Shown here piece by piece: positions 41,797 through 50,792 of a stretch of 64,000 nucleotides of DNA. Position 1 is the stretch's first letter, and each line of letters starts with the position of its first letter. The notes under the pieces were generated by a model. The model saw nothing but the letters and a program-made list of their open reading frames with translations, was not told the origin of the DNA and ran no database searches. This DNA comes from Pseudomonas fluorescens (lineage in GTDB: Bacteria > Pseudomonadota > Gammaproteobacteria > Pseudomonadales > Pseudomonadaceae), in NCBI RefSeq assembly GCF_900636825.1, contig NZ_LR134318.1, positions 1 to 64,000 of the forward strand, read 5' to 3'. The position numbers and the translations under genes were made by a program.

Positions 41797-42434
41797 TTTC
41801 TCGCATCGCGGAATGGCGCCGCTACGGGCGTTGGCCGGCACTTGTCCTGCTGTACATTGGCCTGACGTCTTTTCACTATCCGCTGGATTTTCTGGTCGTT
41901 CGCATCGGCAAGCCATATGCCGAAGTCGTCAAAGACTCCAGTTTTCCTGTTGAGCGGAAAACAGCCATTTACCCAAGTGACCCGCCCAAGGTCGACTCGA
42001 CCTGGATCAGCAGCCCGGTCGTGATCACTTTTGATGACCCTGAACATGGCTTCACTTTGCCCAAAACCATCTACGGGGCGGTGGGCTACACCAAAGGGAA
42101 AGTAGACAGCATAACCACGTCTCCAATGGTTGAAACGCTTCCCTTCGATCAGACGGTGAAGCTTTTGAGTGAGCTGCAAGCGATGTTCAGGGATGCCCAC
42201 TGGATTCCTGAACCCGTTGAGGGAAATGATTGGATCAGAGTGCAAAGCGATGATGAAAAGCGACAGCTACAAGCGAAGCTTTTTGATCAGGCGGATGGGG
42301 TCATTCTGCTGGTTCCACACAAATACAGCCTGTTGATGCACATCAAGTGCTATGCGCGTTGCGATGAGAGGAATGTGTATACGGCCAGGTATTTAATCGA
42401 CGTTGGTCTGAGCAGGGATCATTTCAGCGATTGA
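41793..42434 (+). CDS. Candidate T6SS immunity protein, paralogue 4
   Basis: The last and most divergent copy, 213 aa, has the helix LVLLYIGLTSFHYPLDFLV and the common segments TAIYPSDPPKVDSTWISSP, DDPEHGFTLPKT, TTSPMVETLPFDQ and IKCYARCDERN. Its ATG overlaps the preceding stop. The operon ends here; a REP doublet begins 17 bases later. Function as for the other copies. Confidence 0.7.
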   Translation: MISRIAEWRRYGRWPALVLLYIGLTSFHYPLDFLVVRIGKPYAEVVKDSSFPVERKTAIYPSDPPKVDSTWISSPVVITFDDPEHGFTLPKTIYGAVGYTKGKVDSITTSPMVETLPFDQTVKLLSELQAMFRDAHWIPEPVEGNDWIRVQSDDEKRQLQAKLFDQADGVILLVPHKYSLLMHIKCYARCDERNVYTARYLIDVGLSRDHFSD

Positions 42435-42451
42435 TTCAGCCACACCCTCAA

Positions 42452-42549
42452 CCCCTGTGGGAGCTGGCTCGCCAGCGATAGCGGCGTGTCAGGCAAAATC
42501 AATGTCGGCAGTGCCGCCCTAATCGCTGGCAAGCCAGCTCCCACAAGGA
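42452..42549. repeat. REP doublet, family B, copy 5
   Basis: It has the same orientation as the copy at 38004 and a related spacer (GTGTCAGGCAAAATCAATGT...). The rest of the gap to the next gene (42550-42736) contains a small GCCCC-TCT-GGGGC hairpin in the leader and should hold a promoter, which I could not pin down. Confidence 0.9.
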
Positions 42550-42736
42550 TTTGTGGTGATTGTGGAAGGGGGTGGATGAAGTGCTTTTCATGACACTTTT
42601 ATTTCAATCCACTCTTTAGCTGTGCAATGCTGGCGCCGAGACCGTTAGCCAACTACAGCTTAAGTATCAGAAACGTAGAAACCGCGCGGTGCCGTCCACT
42701 TGCCCCTCTGGGGCGCTGCTACTACAGGGGGTCTGC

Positions 42737-44395
42737 ATGCTAACCCTGCTCAATCTGCTGTCCGCCGTCGCCCTGCTGATCTGGGGCACGCATATCGTCC
42801 GAACCGGCATCCTGCGGGTGTACGGCACCAATCTGCGCCATGTGATCGGCCAGAACATGTCCAGGCGCTGGCTTGCGTTCGTTGCCGGCATCGTCGTGAC
42901 CGCGATGGTGCAGAGCAGTAACGCCACCGCGATGCTCGTTACCTCATTTGTCGGCCAAGGCCTGATGGCGCTGACGCCGGCGCTGGCGACCATGCTCGGC
43001 GCCGATGTCGGTACGGCGCTGATGGCGCGGGTGCTGACGTTCGACTTGTCGTGGCTGTCGCCGCTGCTGATTTTCGTCGGCGTGATTTTCTTCCTGTCGC
43101 GCAAACAGACGCGGCTCGGGCAGATGGGCCGGGTGTCGATTGGCCTTGGGCTGATCATCCTCGCGCTGCAACTGATCGTTGAAGCCGCCGCGCCGATCAC
43201 TCACGCGCAAGGGGTGAAAGTGATTTTCGCTTCGCTGACCGGCGACATCCTTCTCGACGCCTTGGTCGGCGCGTTGTTCGCGATGATTTCCTATTCCAGC
43301 CTCGCCGCCGTGCTGCTCACCGCGACATTGGCCGGCGCGGCGGTGATCAGCCTGCCGGTGGCGATTGGCCTGGTGATCGGCGCCAACATCGGCAGCGGCA
43401 TCCTCGCCTTCATGAGTACCAGCATGCAGAACGCTGCCGGCCGGCAAGTGGCGCTGGGCAGTCTGTTGTACAAACTGATCGGCCTGCTGCTGATCATTCC
43501 GGTGCTCGATCCGCTGGTGCACTGGATCGACAGTCTCGATTTCAGCCCGCAGGAAATGGTCATCGGCTTCCACCTGCTCTACAACACCGCACGCTGCCTG
43601 ATTCTGCTGCCAAGCGTAGGGCCGATGGCGCGGCTGTGCGCCTGGCTGCTGCCGGAGCGCCCGGAAGTCAACGGCACCGCCAAGCCGCGCCACCTCGATC
43701 CGACCGCGTTGGTCACGCCGAGCCTGGCGCTGGCCAACGCCGCGCGGGAAACCCTGCGCATGGGCGATCTGCTCGACAACATGCTCGACGCTTCGCTCGA
43801 TGTGTTGCGCGGCAAGCAGACGGCGGTGACTCAGGAAATGCGCCGCATGACCGACGACGTCGAGTCGCTGTACAGCGCGATCAAGCTGTATCTGGCGCAG
43901 ATGCCTCGCGAAGACCTCGGCGAGCATGACAGTCGGCGCTGGGCGGAGATCATCGAGCTGGCGATCAACCTGAAGCTCGCCGCTGACCTGATTGAACGCA
44001 TGCTGCGCAAGATCCAGCAGCAGAAGACTTCGCAGCGCCGCTCATTTTCCGAAGAAGGCCTGGAGGACCTGGCCGGGTTGCAGCAACAATTGATTTCGAA
44101 CCTGCGCTTGGGCCTGTCGGTATTTCTCAGTGGCGACCGCGAAAGTGCACGGCAATTGCTGCGCGAGAAACGCCGCTTCCGCGCGCAGGAACGGCGCCTG
44201 GCCCACGCGCACGTCAGCCGTCTGCAACGCAAGATCGTGCAGAGTATCGAAACCAGTTCGCTGCATCTGGAGCTGATCGCCGATATGAAACGTTTGAATT
44301 CGCTGTTCTGCGGCAGCGCCTATGTGGTCCTGGAGCAGGCGGACACCGGCGCCCTGGCGACAGATGATATTGCCGACATCACGCATTCGCCTTGA
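42737..44395 (+). CDS. Na+/phosphate cotransporter family protein with PhoU-like tail
   Basis: The first 320 residues contain eight or more hydrophobic helices with the duplicated Na/Pi signature built on QSSNATAMLV and a second SYSSLAAVLLT segment. The C-terminal 200 residues are soluble and helical, like PhoU, as in YjbB-type proteins thought to export or import phosphate. The ATG at 42737 gives MLTLLNLLSAVALLIWG and 552 aa and is preceded by GGGGG. No Pho box was recognised. Confidence 0.85.
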   Translation: MLTLLNLLSAVALLIWGTHIVRTGILRVYGTNLRHVIGQNMSRRWLAFVAGIVVTAMVQSSNATAMLVTSFVGQGLMALTPALATMLGADVGTALMARVLTFDLSWLSPLLIFVGVIFFLSRKQTRLGQMGRVSIGLGLIILALQLIVEAAAPITHAQGVKVIFASLTGDILLDALVGALFAMISYSSLAAVLLTATLAGAAVISLPVAIGLVIGANIGSGILAFMSTSMQNAAGRQVALGSLLYKLIGLLLIIPVLDPLVHWIDSLDFSPQEMVIGFHLLYNTARCLILLPSVGPMARLCAWLLPERPEVNGTAKPRHLDPTALVTPSLALANAARETLRMGDLLDNMLDASLDVLRGKQTAVTQEMRRMTDDVESLYSAIKLYLAQMPREDLGEHDSRRWAEIIELAINLKLAADLIERMLRKIQQQKTSQRRSFSEEGLEDLAGLQQQLISNLRLGLSVFLSGDRESARQLLREKRRFRAQERRLAHAHVSRLQRKIVQSIETSSLHLELIADMKRLNSLFCGSAYVVLEQADTGALATDDIADITHSP

Positions 44396-44445
44396 ACGTC
44401 TGGGGCTGGGGTCAGTCAGTAACACAGAGTTCAGTCTCAGGGTCC

Positions 44446-44522
44446 TCATCGCTGGCAAGCCAGCTCCCACAGGGTTCTGTGAGCGCCGAAAATCCTTGTG
44501 GAAGCTGGCTTGCCAGCGATGG
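44446..44522. repeat. REP doublet, family B, copy 6
   Basis: CATCGCTGGCAAGCCAGCTC and its inverse lie between the Na/Pi gene and the M16 peptidase. The right arm has one change (GGAAGCTGG). Confidence 0.9.
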
Positions 44523-44572
44523 GGCCCTGACTGACGAAACGGATCTCCAAATCAGCCGTATGGAAGCCTGTT

Positions 44573-45952
44573 ATGCGTTGCCTGTTGTTCGCCTGTCTGC
44601 TGCTCGGTTCCCTGCCCGCTTTTGCCCTGGATCGCTTTCAGGTCGAAGGTTATGCGCTGCCCAACGGTTTGCAGTTGCTGCTCAAACCCGGTACGGAACG
44701 GGGCCATGTGGCTATCCGGCTGGTAGTCGGCGTTGGTCTTGACGACTTCGATTGCGACGAAAAAGAGCTGCCGCATTTGCTCGAACACCTGCTGTTCAGC
44801 GGCATCGACGCGACTGGTGAAGGTGGTCTGGAAGAACGCATGCAGGCGTTGGGCGGTGATTGGAATGCCTTTACCAGCAACGCCGACACGACGTTCGTCA
44901 TCGAAGCCCCGGCTAAAAACCAGCGCAAAGTTCTCGATCTGCTGCTCGCACTGCTGACCCAGACGCGTATCGACGACAACGCGATCAATGCGGCGAAACG
45001 GGTGGTCGAGCGCGAAGATGGCGGCCATTACACCAAGCTGCAACGCTTCCTCGACCGCCAGGATCTTGGACACACCGCGAGCAATCAACTCGCCGTTGAG
45101 CTGGGCCTGAAATGCCCGCAGCGCGCCGAAGTCGGCCACCTGACCCAAGAGCAGTTGGAGAAGGTCCGCGAGGCTTGGTACGCGCCGAACAACATGACGC
45201 TGATTGTTGTTGGCGAACTCGACAAACTGCTCCCCGCCTACCTGGAGCGCACCTGGGGCGCGCTCGAGGCGGTTGATCCGAGCGAGCATCGTCCGCTGCC
45301 GGACATCCGCACCAGCGCCGCCCATGAACGCACCCTCACCCGTGGCCTCATCGGCGACAGCGCCAAGCTGCATTGGCTGGTGCCGGAACCGGTGCTCGAC
45401 GATCAGTACGATCAGACCTTCGACATTCTCAAGGATTACCTCGACTGGGCGCTGTACCGACAGATTCGCCTCAACCACGGCCTGTCTTACGGGCCGTGGG
45501 CCGAGCGCGAGGTGTTTGGCGGGGTCGGCTTCATGAGCCTGAATGCGGATCTGGATCGCGATGACGTCGACGAAGCCATTCAGGTATTGGAAGACCTCAA
45601 GGCTGATCTGCTGAAAAACGGTCTCGACGCAGACACTTTTGCCCGCATCAAGCAGGCCGCCATCGCCCATCAATCGTGGGCGGTTCAGGGTAATAGCGCG
45701 ATGGCGGATTATTACTGGAGTGCGCTCGCCGATTATCAGGATGGCCGCTTCGCCAACCCGGCGCGCGAGCTGCAAGGCGTGACACTGCAAGCGGCGAACA
45801 AAGCGATGCGCGAGTTGTTGTTGCAGCCTGGGTATTTGCGTATCGAAAAACCGTTGATCAGTGATGACCAGGTGTTGTGGTTGGTGGCGGGTGGGATTGG
45901 CGTATTTCTGCTGATGCTGCTCGGCTGGCGATTGCATCGCAAGCGAGGCTGA
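44573..45952 (+). CDS. M16-family zinc peptidase, membrane-anchored
   Basis: A signal peptide (MRCLLFACLLLGSLPAFA) leads into a single M16 pair of domains. The inverted zinc motif HLLEH is at about residues 68-72, with a downstream glutamate (VVEREDGG). A C-terminal helix (VLWLVAGGIGVFLLMLLGW) plus a basic tail (RLHRKRG) anchors it, placing the catalytic part in the periplasm. At 459 aa it is a half-size relative of pitrilysin. No partner M16 gene is adjacent. Substrate unknown. Confidence 0.87.
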   Translation: MRCLLFACLLLGSLPAFALDRFQVEGYALPNGLQLLLKPGTERGHVAIRLVVGVGLDDFDCDEKELPHLLEHLLFSGIDATGEGGLEERMQALGGDWNAFTSNADTTFVIEAPAKNQRKVLDLLLALLTQTRIDDNAINAAKRVVEREDGGHYTKLQRFLDRQDLGHTASNQLAVELGLKCPQRAEVGHLTQEQLEKVREAWYAPNNMTLIVVGELDKLLPAYLERTWGALEAVDPSEHRPLPDIRTSAAHERTLTRGLIGDSAKLHWLVPEPVLDDQYDQTFDILKDYLDWALYRQIRLNHGLSYGPWAEREVFGGVGFMSLNADLDRDDVDEAIQVLEDLKADLLKNGLDADTFARIKQAAIAHQSWAVQGNSAMADYYWSALADYQDGRFANPARELQGVTLQAANKAMRELLLQPGYLRIEKPLISDDQVLWLVAGGIGVFLLMLLGWRLHRKRG

Positions 45953-45953
45953 A

Positions 45954-46034
45954 GATCAAAAGATCGCAGCCTTCGGCAGCTCCTACATTGGAATGCGTCC
46001 TCTGTAGGAGCTGCCGAAGGCTGCGATCTTTTGA
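45954..46034. repeat. REP doublet, family A, copy 4
   Basis: Inverted GATCGCAGCCTTCGGCAGC-type arms follow the M16 stop codon directly. Confidence 0.9.
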
Positions 46035-46117
46035 GGCCCTGACCATCCACCTCGCCACATCGCCCGGCGGACGCTACTCTGTCGGGGTATTTCCTTAGCC
46101 TGCAGTGAAGCGCCCAC

Positions 46118-47146
46118 ATGTCGAAATTAACCCTTCTGGTCCAGCGCATTCTCGAGCTGATTAAGCGCTACCCCGGGGTCATTGCGGCGGGTGGTTTCAT
46201 TTCCGGAGTCGGCAGCTTTATGCTGGTCGACCGTCAGCAGGGGCTGGCGAGCTGGATCACCGTGATCATGCTGCTCAGCTGGATCTGGCTGATGCTGGAG
46301 AACACCCTGACCGGCCTGTTCACGCGTATCTTCAAACGGGAGATTCCCCAGCCGCTGCTGCGTTATGCGACGCAAATGATCCACCAGGAGAGCCTGTTTT
46401 TCGTCCTGCCGTTTTTCTTCATCACCACGACCTGGAACAGCGGCCAGCTCGTTTTCACCGGCCTGCTCAGCATCGCCGCGCTGATTTCCATCGTCGACCC
46501 GCTCTACTACAAATGGCTGGCGCCACGGCGTTGGGCGTTTTTGGCATTGCACACGCTGACCCTGTTTGCCGCCCTGCTCACCGCATTGCCGGTGATCATG
46601 CATCTGACCACCGCGCAGAGTTTCAAATGGGCGCTGGGGATCGCCGTGCTGTTGTCGTTCCCGAGTCTGGCGTCGATCTTCCCGATCCGCACCGTGCGTA
46701 ACGCGCTGGCGATTCTGTTTATCACCGTTGGCATCGGCGGCGTCGGTTGGGCATTGCGTTCGTGGGTGCCGCCGGCGACGTTGTGGATGACCGACGTGGC
46801 GATCAGCACGCAACTGCAGGATCGCACGCCCGGCGCCAGCCTCGACACGGTCAGCGCCGAGCAGATCCGCAGCGGCGGGCTGTATGCCTACACGGCGATC
46901 AACGCGCCGCGCGGCCTCGACGAGCGGATTTATCACGTCTGGACGTTCAACGGTAAAGAGGTCGACCGCATCGCTCTCGATATCCATGGCGGGCGCAAGG
47001 AAGGTTACCGGGCGTGGACGCACAAACAGAATTTCCCCGGCAACCCGGCGGGCAAATGGCAGGTGCGGGTGTTGACCGAAGACGGCCAGTTGATTGGCGT
47101 GCTGCGTTTCGCAATCACCGACAGCACACCGGCCAAAGAAAAGTAA
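46118..47146 (+). CDS. DUF5924/DUF2914 membrane protein
   Basis: The first 220 residues contain six or seven hydrophobic helices. The last 105 or so form a soluble beta-rich domain (IYHVWTFNGKEVDRIALDIHGG, AWTHKQNF, GKWQVRVLTEDGQLIGVLRF) recognised as DUF2914. Length is 342 aa. Function is unknown. It precedes an Mla-like lipid transporter by 54 bases on the same strand, which might link it to envelope maintenance, but this is only positional. Confidence 0.8.
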   Translation: MSKLTLLVQRILELIKRYPGVIAAGGFISGVGSFMLVDRQQGLASWITVIMLLSWIWLMLENTLTGLFTRIFKREIPQPLLRYATQMIHQESLFFVLPFFFITTTWNSGQLVFTGLLSIAALISIVDPLYYKWLAPRRWAFLALHTLTLFAALLTALPVIMHLTTAQSFKWALGIAVLLSFPSLASIFPIRTVRNALAILFITVGIGGVGWALRSWVPPATLWMTDVAISTQLQDRTPGASLDTVSAEQIRSGGLYAYTAINAPRGLDERIYHVWTFNGKEVDRIALDIHGGRKEGYRAWTHKQNFPGNPAGKWQVRVLTEDGQLIGVLRFAITDSTPAKEK

Positions 47147-47200
47147 TCCGGTTCGTGCTATTACGTTACTTCGCGAAACAGCCGAACAAGCCCGGAGCAT

Positions 47201-48349
47201 ATGACCAGCAGCTCGATCAGCGGTACTGCCCAACTGGACTCATCGATCAGCCCTGCCCGCCTGCGGGTGACGGGAGACTGGACGCTCGCCCATTACGCCG
47301 AACTCAAGCAACTGAGCGAAAAGCTCCGTGGCCAGTACGACGCCAATACTCCGATCGACCTGAACAGCCTCGGCGCGCTCGACACGGCCGGTGCTTCGTT
47401 GCTGGTGGAGCTGCTCGGCTCTGCTCGCCTCGGCAAATCCGCCGAACATCCCGATTGCACGCTGTCCTCCGCCGACCGCGCCTTGCTGCAAACCGTGTAC
47501 TGCTCGATGACCGATTTCTGCGTGCCGATCAAGGAAGCGGAAATCAGTGTCAGCGTGCAATTGCTGACGCGCATCGGCCGTGCCGTTGACACGGTCTGGC
47601 GCGATACCCTGCAACTGCTGGGTTTCGTCGGCCTGATTCTCGAGACCATCGCGCGAAACCTGTTGCGGCCCAAGCGCTGGCGTATCACGCCGATGATCGC
47701 GCACATCGAACAGACCGGCCTCGACGCCGCGCCCATCGTCGCGTTGCTGACGTTTCTGGTGGGCGCAGTGGTGGCATTTCTCGGGGCGACGGTGCTGGCC
47801 AGTTTCGGCGCGACGATATTCACCGTGGACCTGGTGGGTTTCTCGTTCCTGCGTGAATTCGCCGTGCTGCTCACCGCAATCCTGATGGCGGGGCGCACCG
47901 CCAGTGCGTTCACTGCGCAGATCGGCTCGATGAAGGCCAACGAAGAAATTGATGCGATCCGCACCCTCGGCCTCGACCCGATGGAATTGCTGGTGGTGCC
48001 GCGTGTGCTGGCGATGCTGGTTGCGTTGCCGATGCTGACGTTCCTGGCGATGCTCTGCGGCATCATCGGCGGCGGCGTGGTCTGCGCGGTGTCGCTGGAT
48101 ATCTCGCCGGCGATGTTCCTCACTCTGTTGCAATCCGACATCGGCGTTCAGCATTTTCTGGTGGGGTTGGTGAAGGCACCGATTTTCGCGTTCATTATTG
48201 CCGCGATCGGCTGTCTGGAAGGCTTCAAAGTCAGTGGCAGTGCCGAGTCGGTGGGCGCGCACACCACGTCGGCGGTGGTCCAGTCGATTTTCGTGGTGAT
48301 CGTGCTCGACGCGGTGGCTGCGCTGTTTTTCATGGAGATGGGTTGGTGA
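47201..48349 (+). CDS. MlaE-like ABC permease with N-terminal STAS-like domain
   Basis: The C-terminal 240 residues form an MlaE-type permease with the family segments AAPIVALLTFLVGAVVAF, AGRTASAFTAQIGSMKANEE and IDAIRTLGLDPMELLVVPR. The N-terminal 110 residues are a STAS-like domain (LRVTGDWTLAHYAEL, IDLNSLGALDTAGASLL), the role that MlaB plays as a separate protein in E. coli. Together with the next three genes it should move lipids between membranes. Length is 382 aa. Confidence 0.9.
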   Translation: MTSSSISGTAQLDSSISPARLRVTGDWTLAHYAELKQLSEKLRGQYDANTPIDLNSLGALDTAGASLLVELLGSARLGKSAEHPDCTLSSADRALLQTVYCSMTDFCVPIKEAEISVSVQLLTRIGRAVDTVWRDTLQLLGFVGLILETIARNLLRPKRWRITPMIAHIEQTGLDAAPIVALLTFLVGAVVAFLGATVLASFGATIFTVDLVGFSFLREFAVLLTAILMAGRTASAFTAQIGSMKANEEIDAIRTLGLDPMELLVVPRVLAMLVALPMLTFLAMLCGIIGGGVVCAVSLDISPAMFLTLLQSDIGVQHFLVGLVKAPIFAFIIAAIGCLEGFKVSGSAESVGAHTTSAVVQSIFVVIVLDAVAALFFMEMGW

Positions 48350-49149
48350 GTCGGCTACCCCGCGCGCCCTCCGAGGCGGTGATCGAAGTCCGTGGTCTGT
48401 GCAATCGCTTCGGCAGCCAGAGCGTGCACGAGAACCTCGATCTGGATGTGTACAAAGGCGAAATCCTCGCCGTGGTTGGCGGCTCAGGCACGGGCAAATC
48501 AGTGTTGTTGCGCAGCATCGTCGGGCTGAATCGGCCCAGCGAAGGCATCGTCAAAGTGTTCGGCAAGAATCTGCCGAGTCTGTCCGAGCACGAGCGCTCG
48601 CTGGTGGAACGGCGCTTCGGCGTGCTGTTTCAAAAAGGCGCGCTGTTCTCGTCGTTGACCGTCACCGAAAACGTCGCTCTGCCGCTGATTGAACATGCCG
48701 GCCTCAGCCGCCAGGACGCCGAGCACCTGGCGGCGGTGAAACTGGCGCTGGCCGGGTTGCCGCTGTCGGCAGCGGACAAATACCCGGCGTCGCTGTCCGG
48801 CGGCATGGTCAAGCGTGCCGCGCTGGCGCGAGCCCTGGCGCTGGATCCGGACATTCTGTTTCTCGACGAGCCCACCGCCGGCCTCGATCCGATTGGCGCG
48901 GCGCAGTTCGACCAGTTGATCCTGACCTTGCGCGATGCGCTCGGTCTGAGCGTTTTCCTGGTGACCCACGATCTGGACACCCTTTACACGATCACCGATC
49001 GCGTCGCGGTGCTGGCGCAGAAGAAGGTGCTGGTGGCCGGCCCGATCGATGTCGTTTCGGAAACGGATGACGCGTGGATTCACGAATACTTCCACGGCCC
49101 GCGCGGCCGCTCGGCGCTGGACGCCGCCAAATTGCTCAACGAGGCCTGA
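48346..49149 (+). CDS. MlaF-like ABC transporter ATPase
   Basis: The 267-residue ATPase has Walker A GGSGTGKSVL, Q-loop LFQKGALFSSL, signature LSGGMVKRAALARALAL, Walker B ILFLDEPTAGLDP and H-loop THDLDTL. This set is typical of Mla/Ttg2A ATPases. The GTG at 48346 overlaps the permease stop by four bases (GTGA); a TTG three bases earlier is possible. It is energetically coupled to the MlaE-like permease. Confidence 0.92.
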   Translation: MSRLPRAPSEAVIEVRGLCNRFGSQSVHENLDLDVYKGEILAVVGGSGTGKSVLLRSIVGLNRPSEGIVKVFGKNLPSLSEHERSLVERRFGVLFQKGALFSSLTVTENVALPLIEHAGLSRQDAEHLAAVKLALAGLPLSAADKYPASLSGGMVKRAALARALALDPDILFLDEPTAGLDPIGAAQFDQLILTLRDALGLSVFLVTHDLDTLYTITDRVAVLAQKKVLVAGPIDVVSETDDAWIHEYFHGPRGRSALDAAKLLNEA

Positions 49150-49150
49150 T

Positions 49151-50089
49151 ATGGAAACCCGAGCGCACCATGTGTTGATCGGCTTGTTCACTGTGATTGT
49201 GGTAGCAGGCGCCCTGCTCTTCGGCTTGTTTTTGGCCAAGTCCAGCGTCGACACCGAATTCAAGGATTATGAAATCGTCTTCAACGAGGCCGTCAGTGGC
49301 CTGTCCAAGGGCAGCTCGGTGCAGTACAGCGGGATCAAGGTGGGCGACGTGATCAGCCTGCGCCTCGACCCGCAGGACCCGCGTCGGGTGCTGGCGCGGA
49401 TTCGCCTGGCGGGTGACACGCCGGTCAAAGAGGACACCCAGGCGAAACTGGCGCTGGCCGGGATTACCGGCACTTCGATCATCCAGCTCAGCGGTGGCAC
49501 GCCGCAGAGCCCGAAACTGCGTGGGCATGACGGTAATCTGCCGCTGATCGTCGCTTCGCCCTCGCCTATTTCGCGCCTGCTCAATGACAGCAATGATTTG
49601 ATGACCGGCATCAGTGCGCTGCTGCATAACGCCAATCAGATGTTCTCCGCCGACAACGTCGAGCGCGTCAGCAAAACCCTCGCCCATCTTGAGCAAACCA
49701 CCGGCACCATCAACGACCAGCGTGGCGACATCAAACAAGCCATGCAGCAGCTGGCGACGGTGGGTAAACAGGCCGGCAGCATGCTCGAGCAGACGTCGCT
49801 GTTGATGCGCAACGCCAACGGTCTGCTCAACGATCAGGGCAAGCAAGCGCTGGGCAGCGCCGAACAGGCGATGAAGTCGCTGGAGGAAAGCAGCGTGACC
49901 ATCAACGGCTTGCTCAGCAAGAACCAGAATTCGCTGGATAACGGCATGCAGGGCCTCAATGGTCTGGCCCCGGCGATTCGCGAACTGCGTGAAACGCTGA
50001 CCTCGCTGCGCGCCATTTCCCAACGCCTTGAGGCCAACCCCAGCGGTTACCTGCTGGGTAGCGACAAGAACAAGGAATTCACCCCATGA
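49151..50089 (+). CDS. MCE (MlaD-like) lipid-binding protein
   Basis: One N-terminal membrane helix (LIGLFTVIVVAGALLFGLFLA) anchors the protein, followed by a single MCE domain (about 40-120: YEIVFNEAVSGLSKGSSVQYSGIKVGDV is its start). A long helical C-terminal region rich in Gln, Asn and Leu (about 150-290) may form a tunnel or coiled coil, longer than in E. coli MlaD. Length is 312 aa. It begins one base after the ATPase stop. Confidence 0.9.
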   Translation: METRAHHVLIGLFTVIVVAGALLFGLFLAKSSVDTEFKDYEIVFNEAVSGLSKGSSVQYSGIKVGDVISLRLDPQDPRRVLARIRLAGDTPVKEDTQAKLALAGITGTSIIQLSGGTPQSPKLRGHDGNLPLIVASPSPISRLLNDSNDLMTGISALLHNANQMFSADNVERVSKTLAHLEQTTGTINDQRGDIKQAMQQLATVGKQAGSMLEQTSLLMRNANGLLNDQGKQALGSAEQAMKSLEESSVTINGLLSKNQNSLDNGMQGLNGLAPAIRELRETLTSLRAISQRLEANPSGYLLGSDKNKEFTP

Positions 50090-50712
50090 AGCTGACCCGC
50101 CTCACCCTCCTCGCTGCCGGTCTGACGTTGGCCAGTGCGTGCTCGATTTTGCCCGAGTCGGAGCCTTTGGATGTCTACCGCTTGCCCGCCGCGCCAGCAC
50201 CCGCTTCGACCAGCACAGCGACGACTCAGCCCTGGTCGCTGCGTTTGAATAAGTTGCAGGCCAGCGAAGCGCTGAATCGACCGAGCATCGCGGTGATCCC
50301 ACAGGGTGATGTGATCAGTAGCTACAAGGCTTCGCGCTGGAGCGATCCGGCGCCGGTGCTGGTGCGTAATCGCTTGCTCGATGGTTTTGCGCGGGATGGT
50401 CGGGTGACGCTGTTGAGCACCGACGACAGCAACTTCCAGGCGGATCTCGAACTCGGCGGCAGCTTGCAGGCATTCCAGACGGAATATCAGGGCGCGCAGG
50501 CCGGCGTGGTGGTGCGGGTCGATGCGTTGCTGGTGCGCGGTTATGACCAGCGAATCCTCGCCAGCCGCCGCTTTGAAGAGCGCCAGCCTTTGAGCGATGT
50601 GCAGGTGCCAGCGGTGGTGGCCGGGTTCGGTCAGGCCAGTGATCGCCTGACGGCCAAGGTTGTGGCTTGGGCGGTCGAGCAAGGCCAGCAGTTGGCTCCG
50701 CTTAAACGCTGA
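50086..50712 (+). CDS. PqiC/YmbA-like ABC-type transport auxiliary lipoprotein
   Basis: A lipoprotein signal peptide ends in LASAC (Cys19). The remaining sequence matches the ABC-type transport auxiliary (PqiC-like) family, with SEPLDVYRLPA, AVIPQGDVISSYKASRWSDPAP and VLVRNRLLDGF. It probably sits at the outer membrane as the acceptor for the MCE tunnel. It overlaps the MlaD-like gene by four bases and ends the operon. Length is 208 aa. Confidence 0.88.
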   Translation: MKLTRLTLLAAGLTLASACSILPESEPLDVYRLPAAPAPASTSTATTQPWSLRLNKLQASEALNRPSIAVIPQGDVISSYKASRWSDPAPVLVRNRLLDGFARDGRVTLLSTDDSNFQADLELGGSLQAFQTEYQGAQAGVVVRVDALLVRGYDQRILASRRFEERQPLSDVQVPAVVAGFGQASDRLTAKVVAWAVEQGQQLAPLKR

Positions 50713-50719
50713 AATCGCC

Positions 50720-50790
50720 AAGATCGCAGCCTGCGGCAGCTCCTACAGGATGCATGCTCTGTAGGAGCTGCCGGAGGCTGCGATCTTTTG
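50720..50790. repeat. REP doublet, family A, copy 5
   Basis: Inverted GATCGCAGCCTGCGGCAGC-type arms around a 12-base-scale spacer separate the convergent lipoprotein and Spm-like genes. Confidence 0.9.
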
Positions 50791-50792
50791 CT

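Noticed and set aside
39885..42434. Lipoprotein immunity proteins
   Set aside because: The N-terminal helices lack a lipobox cysteine at the right place; the Cys in LLLCITSF of paralogues 2 and 3 is inside the hydrophobic core and absent from paralogues 1 and 4.
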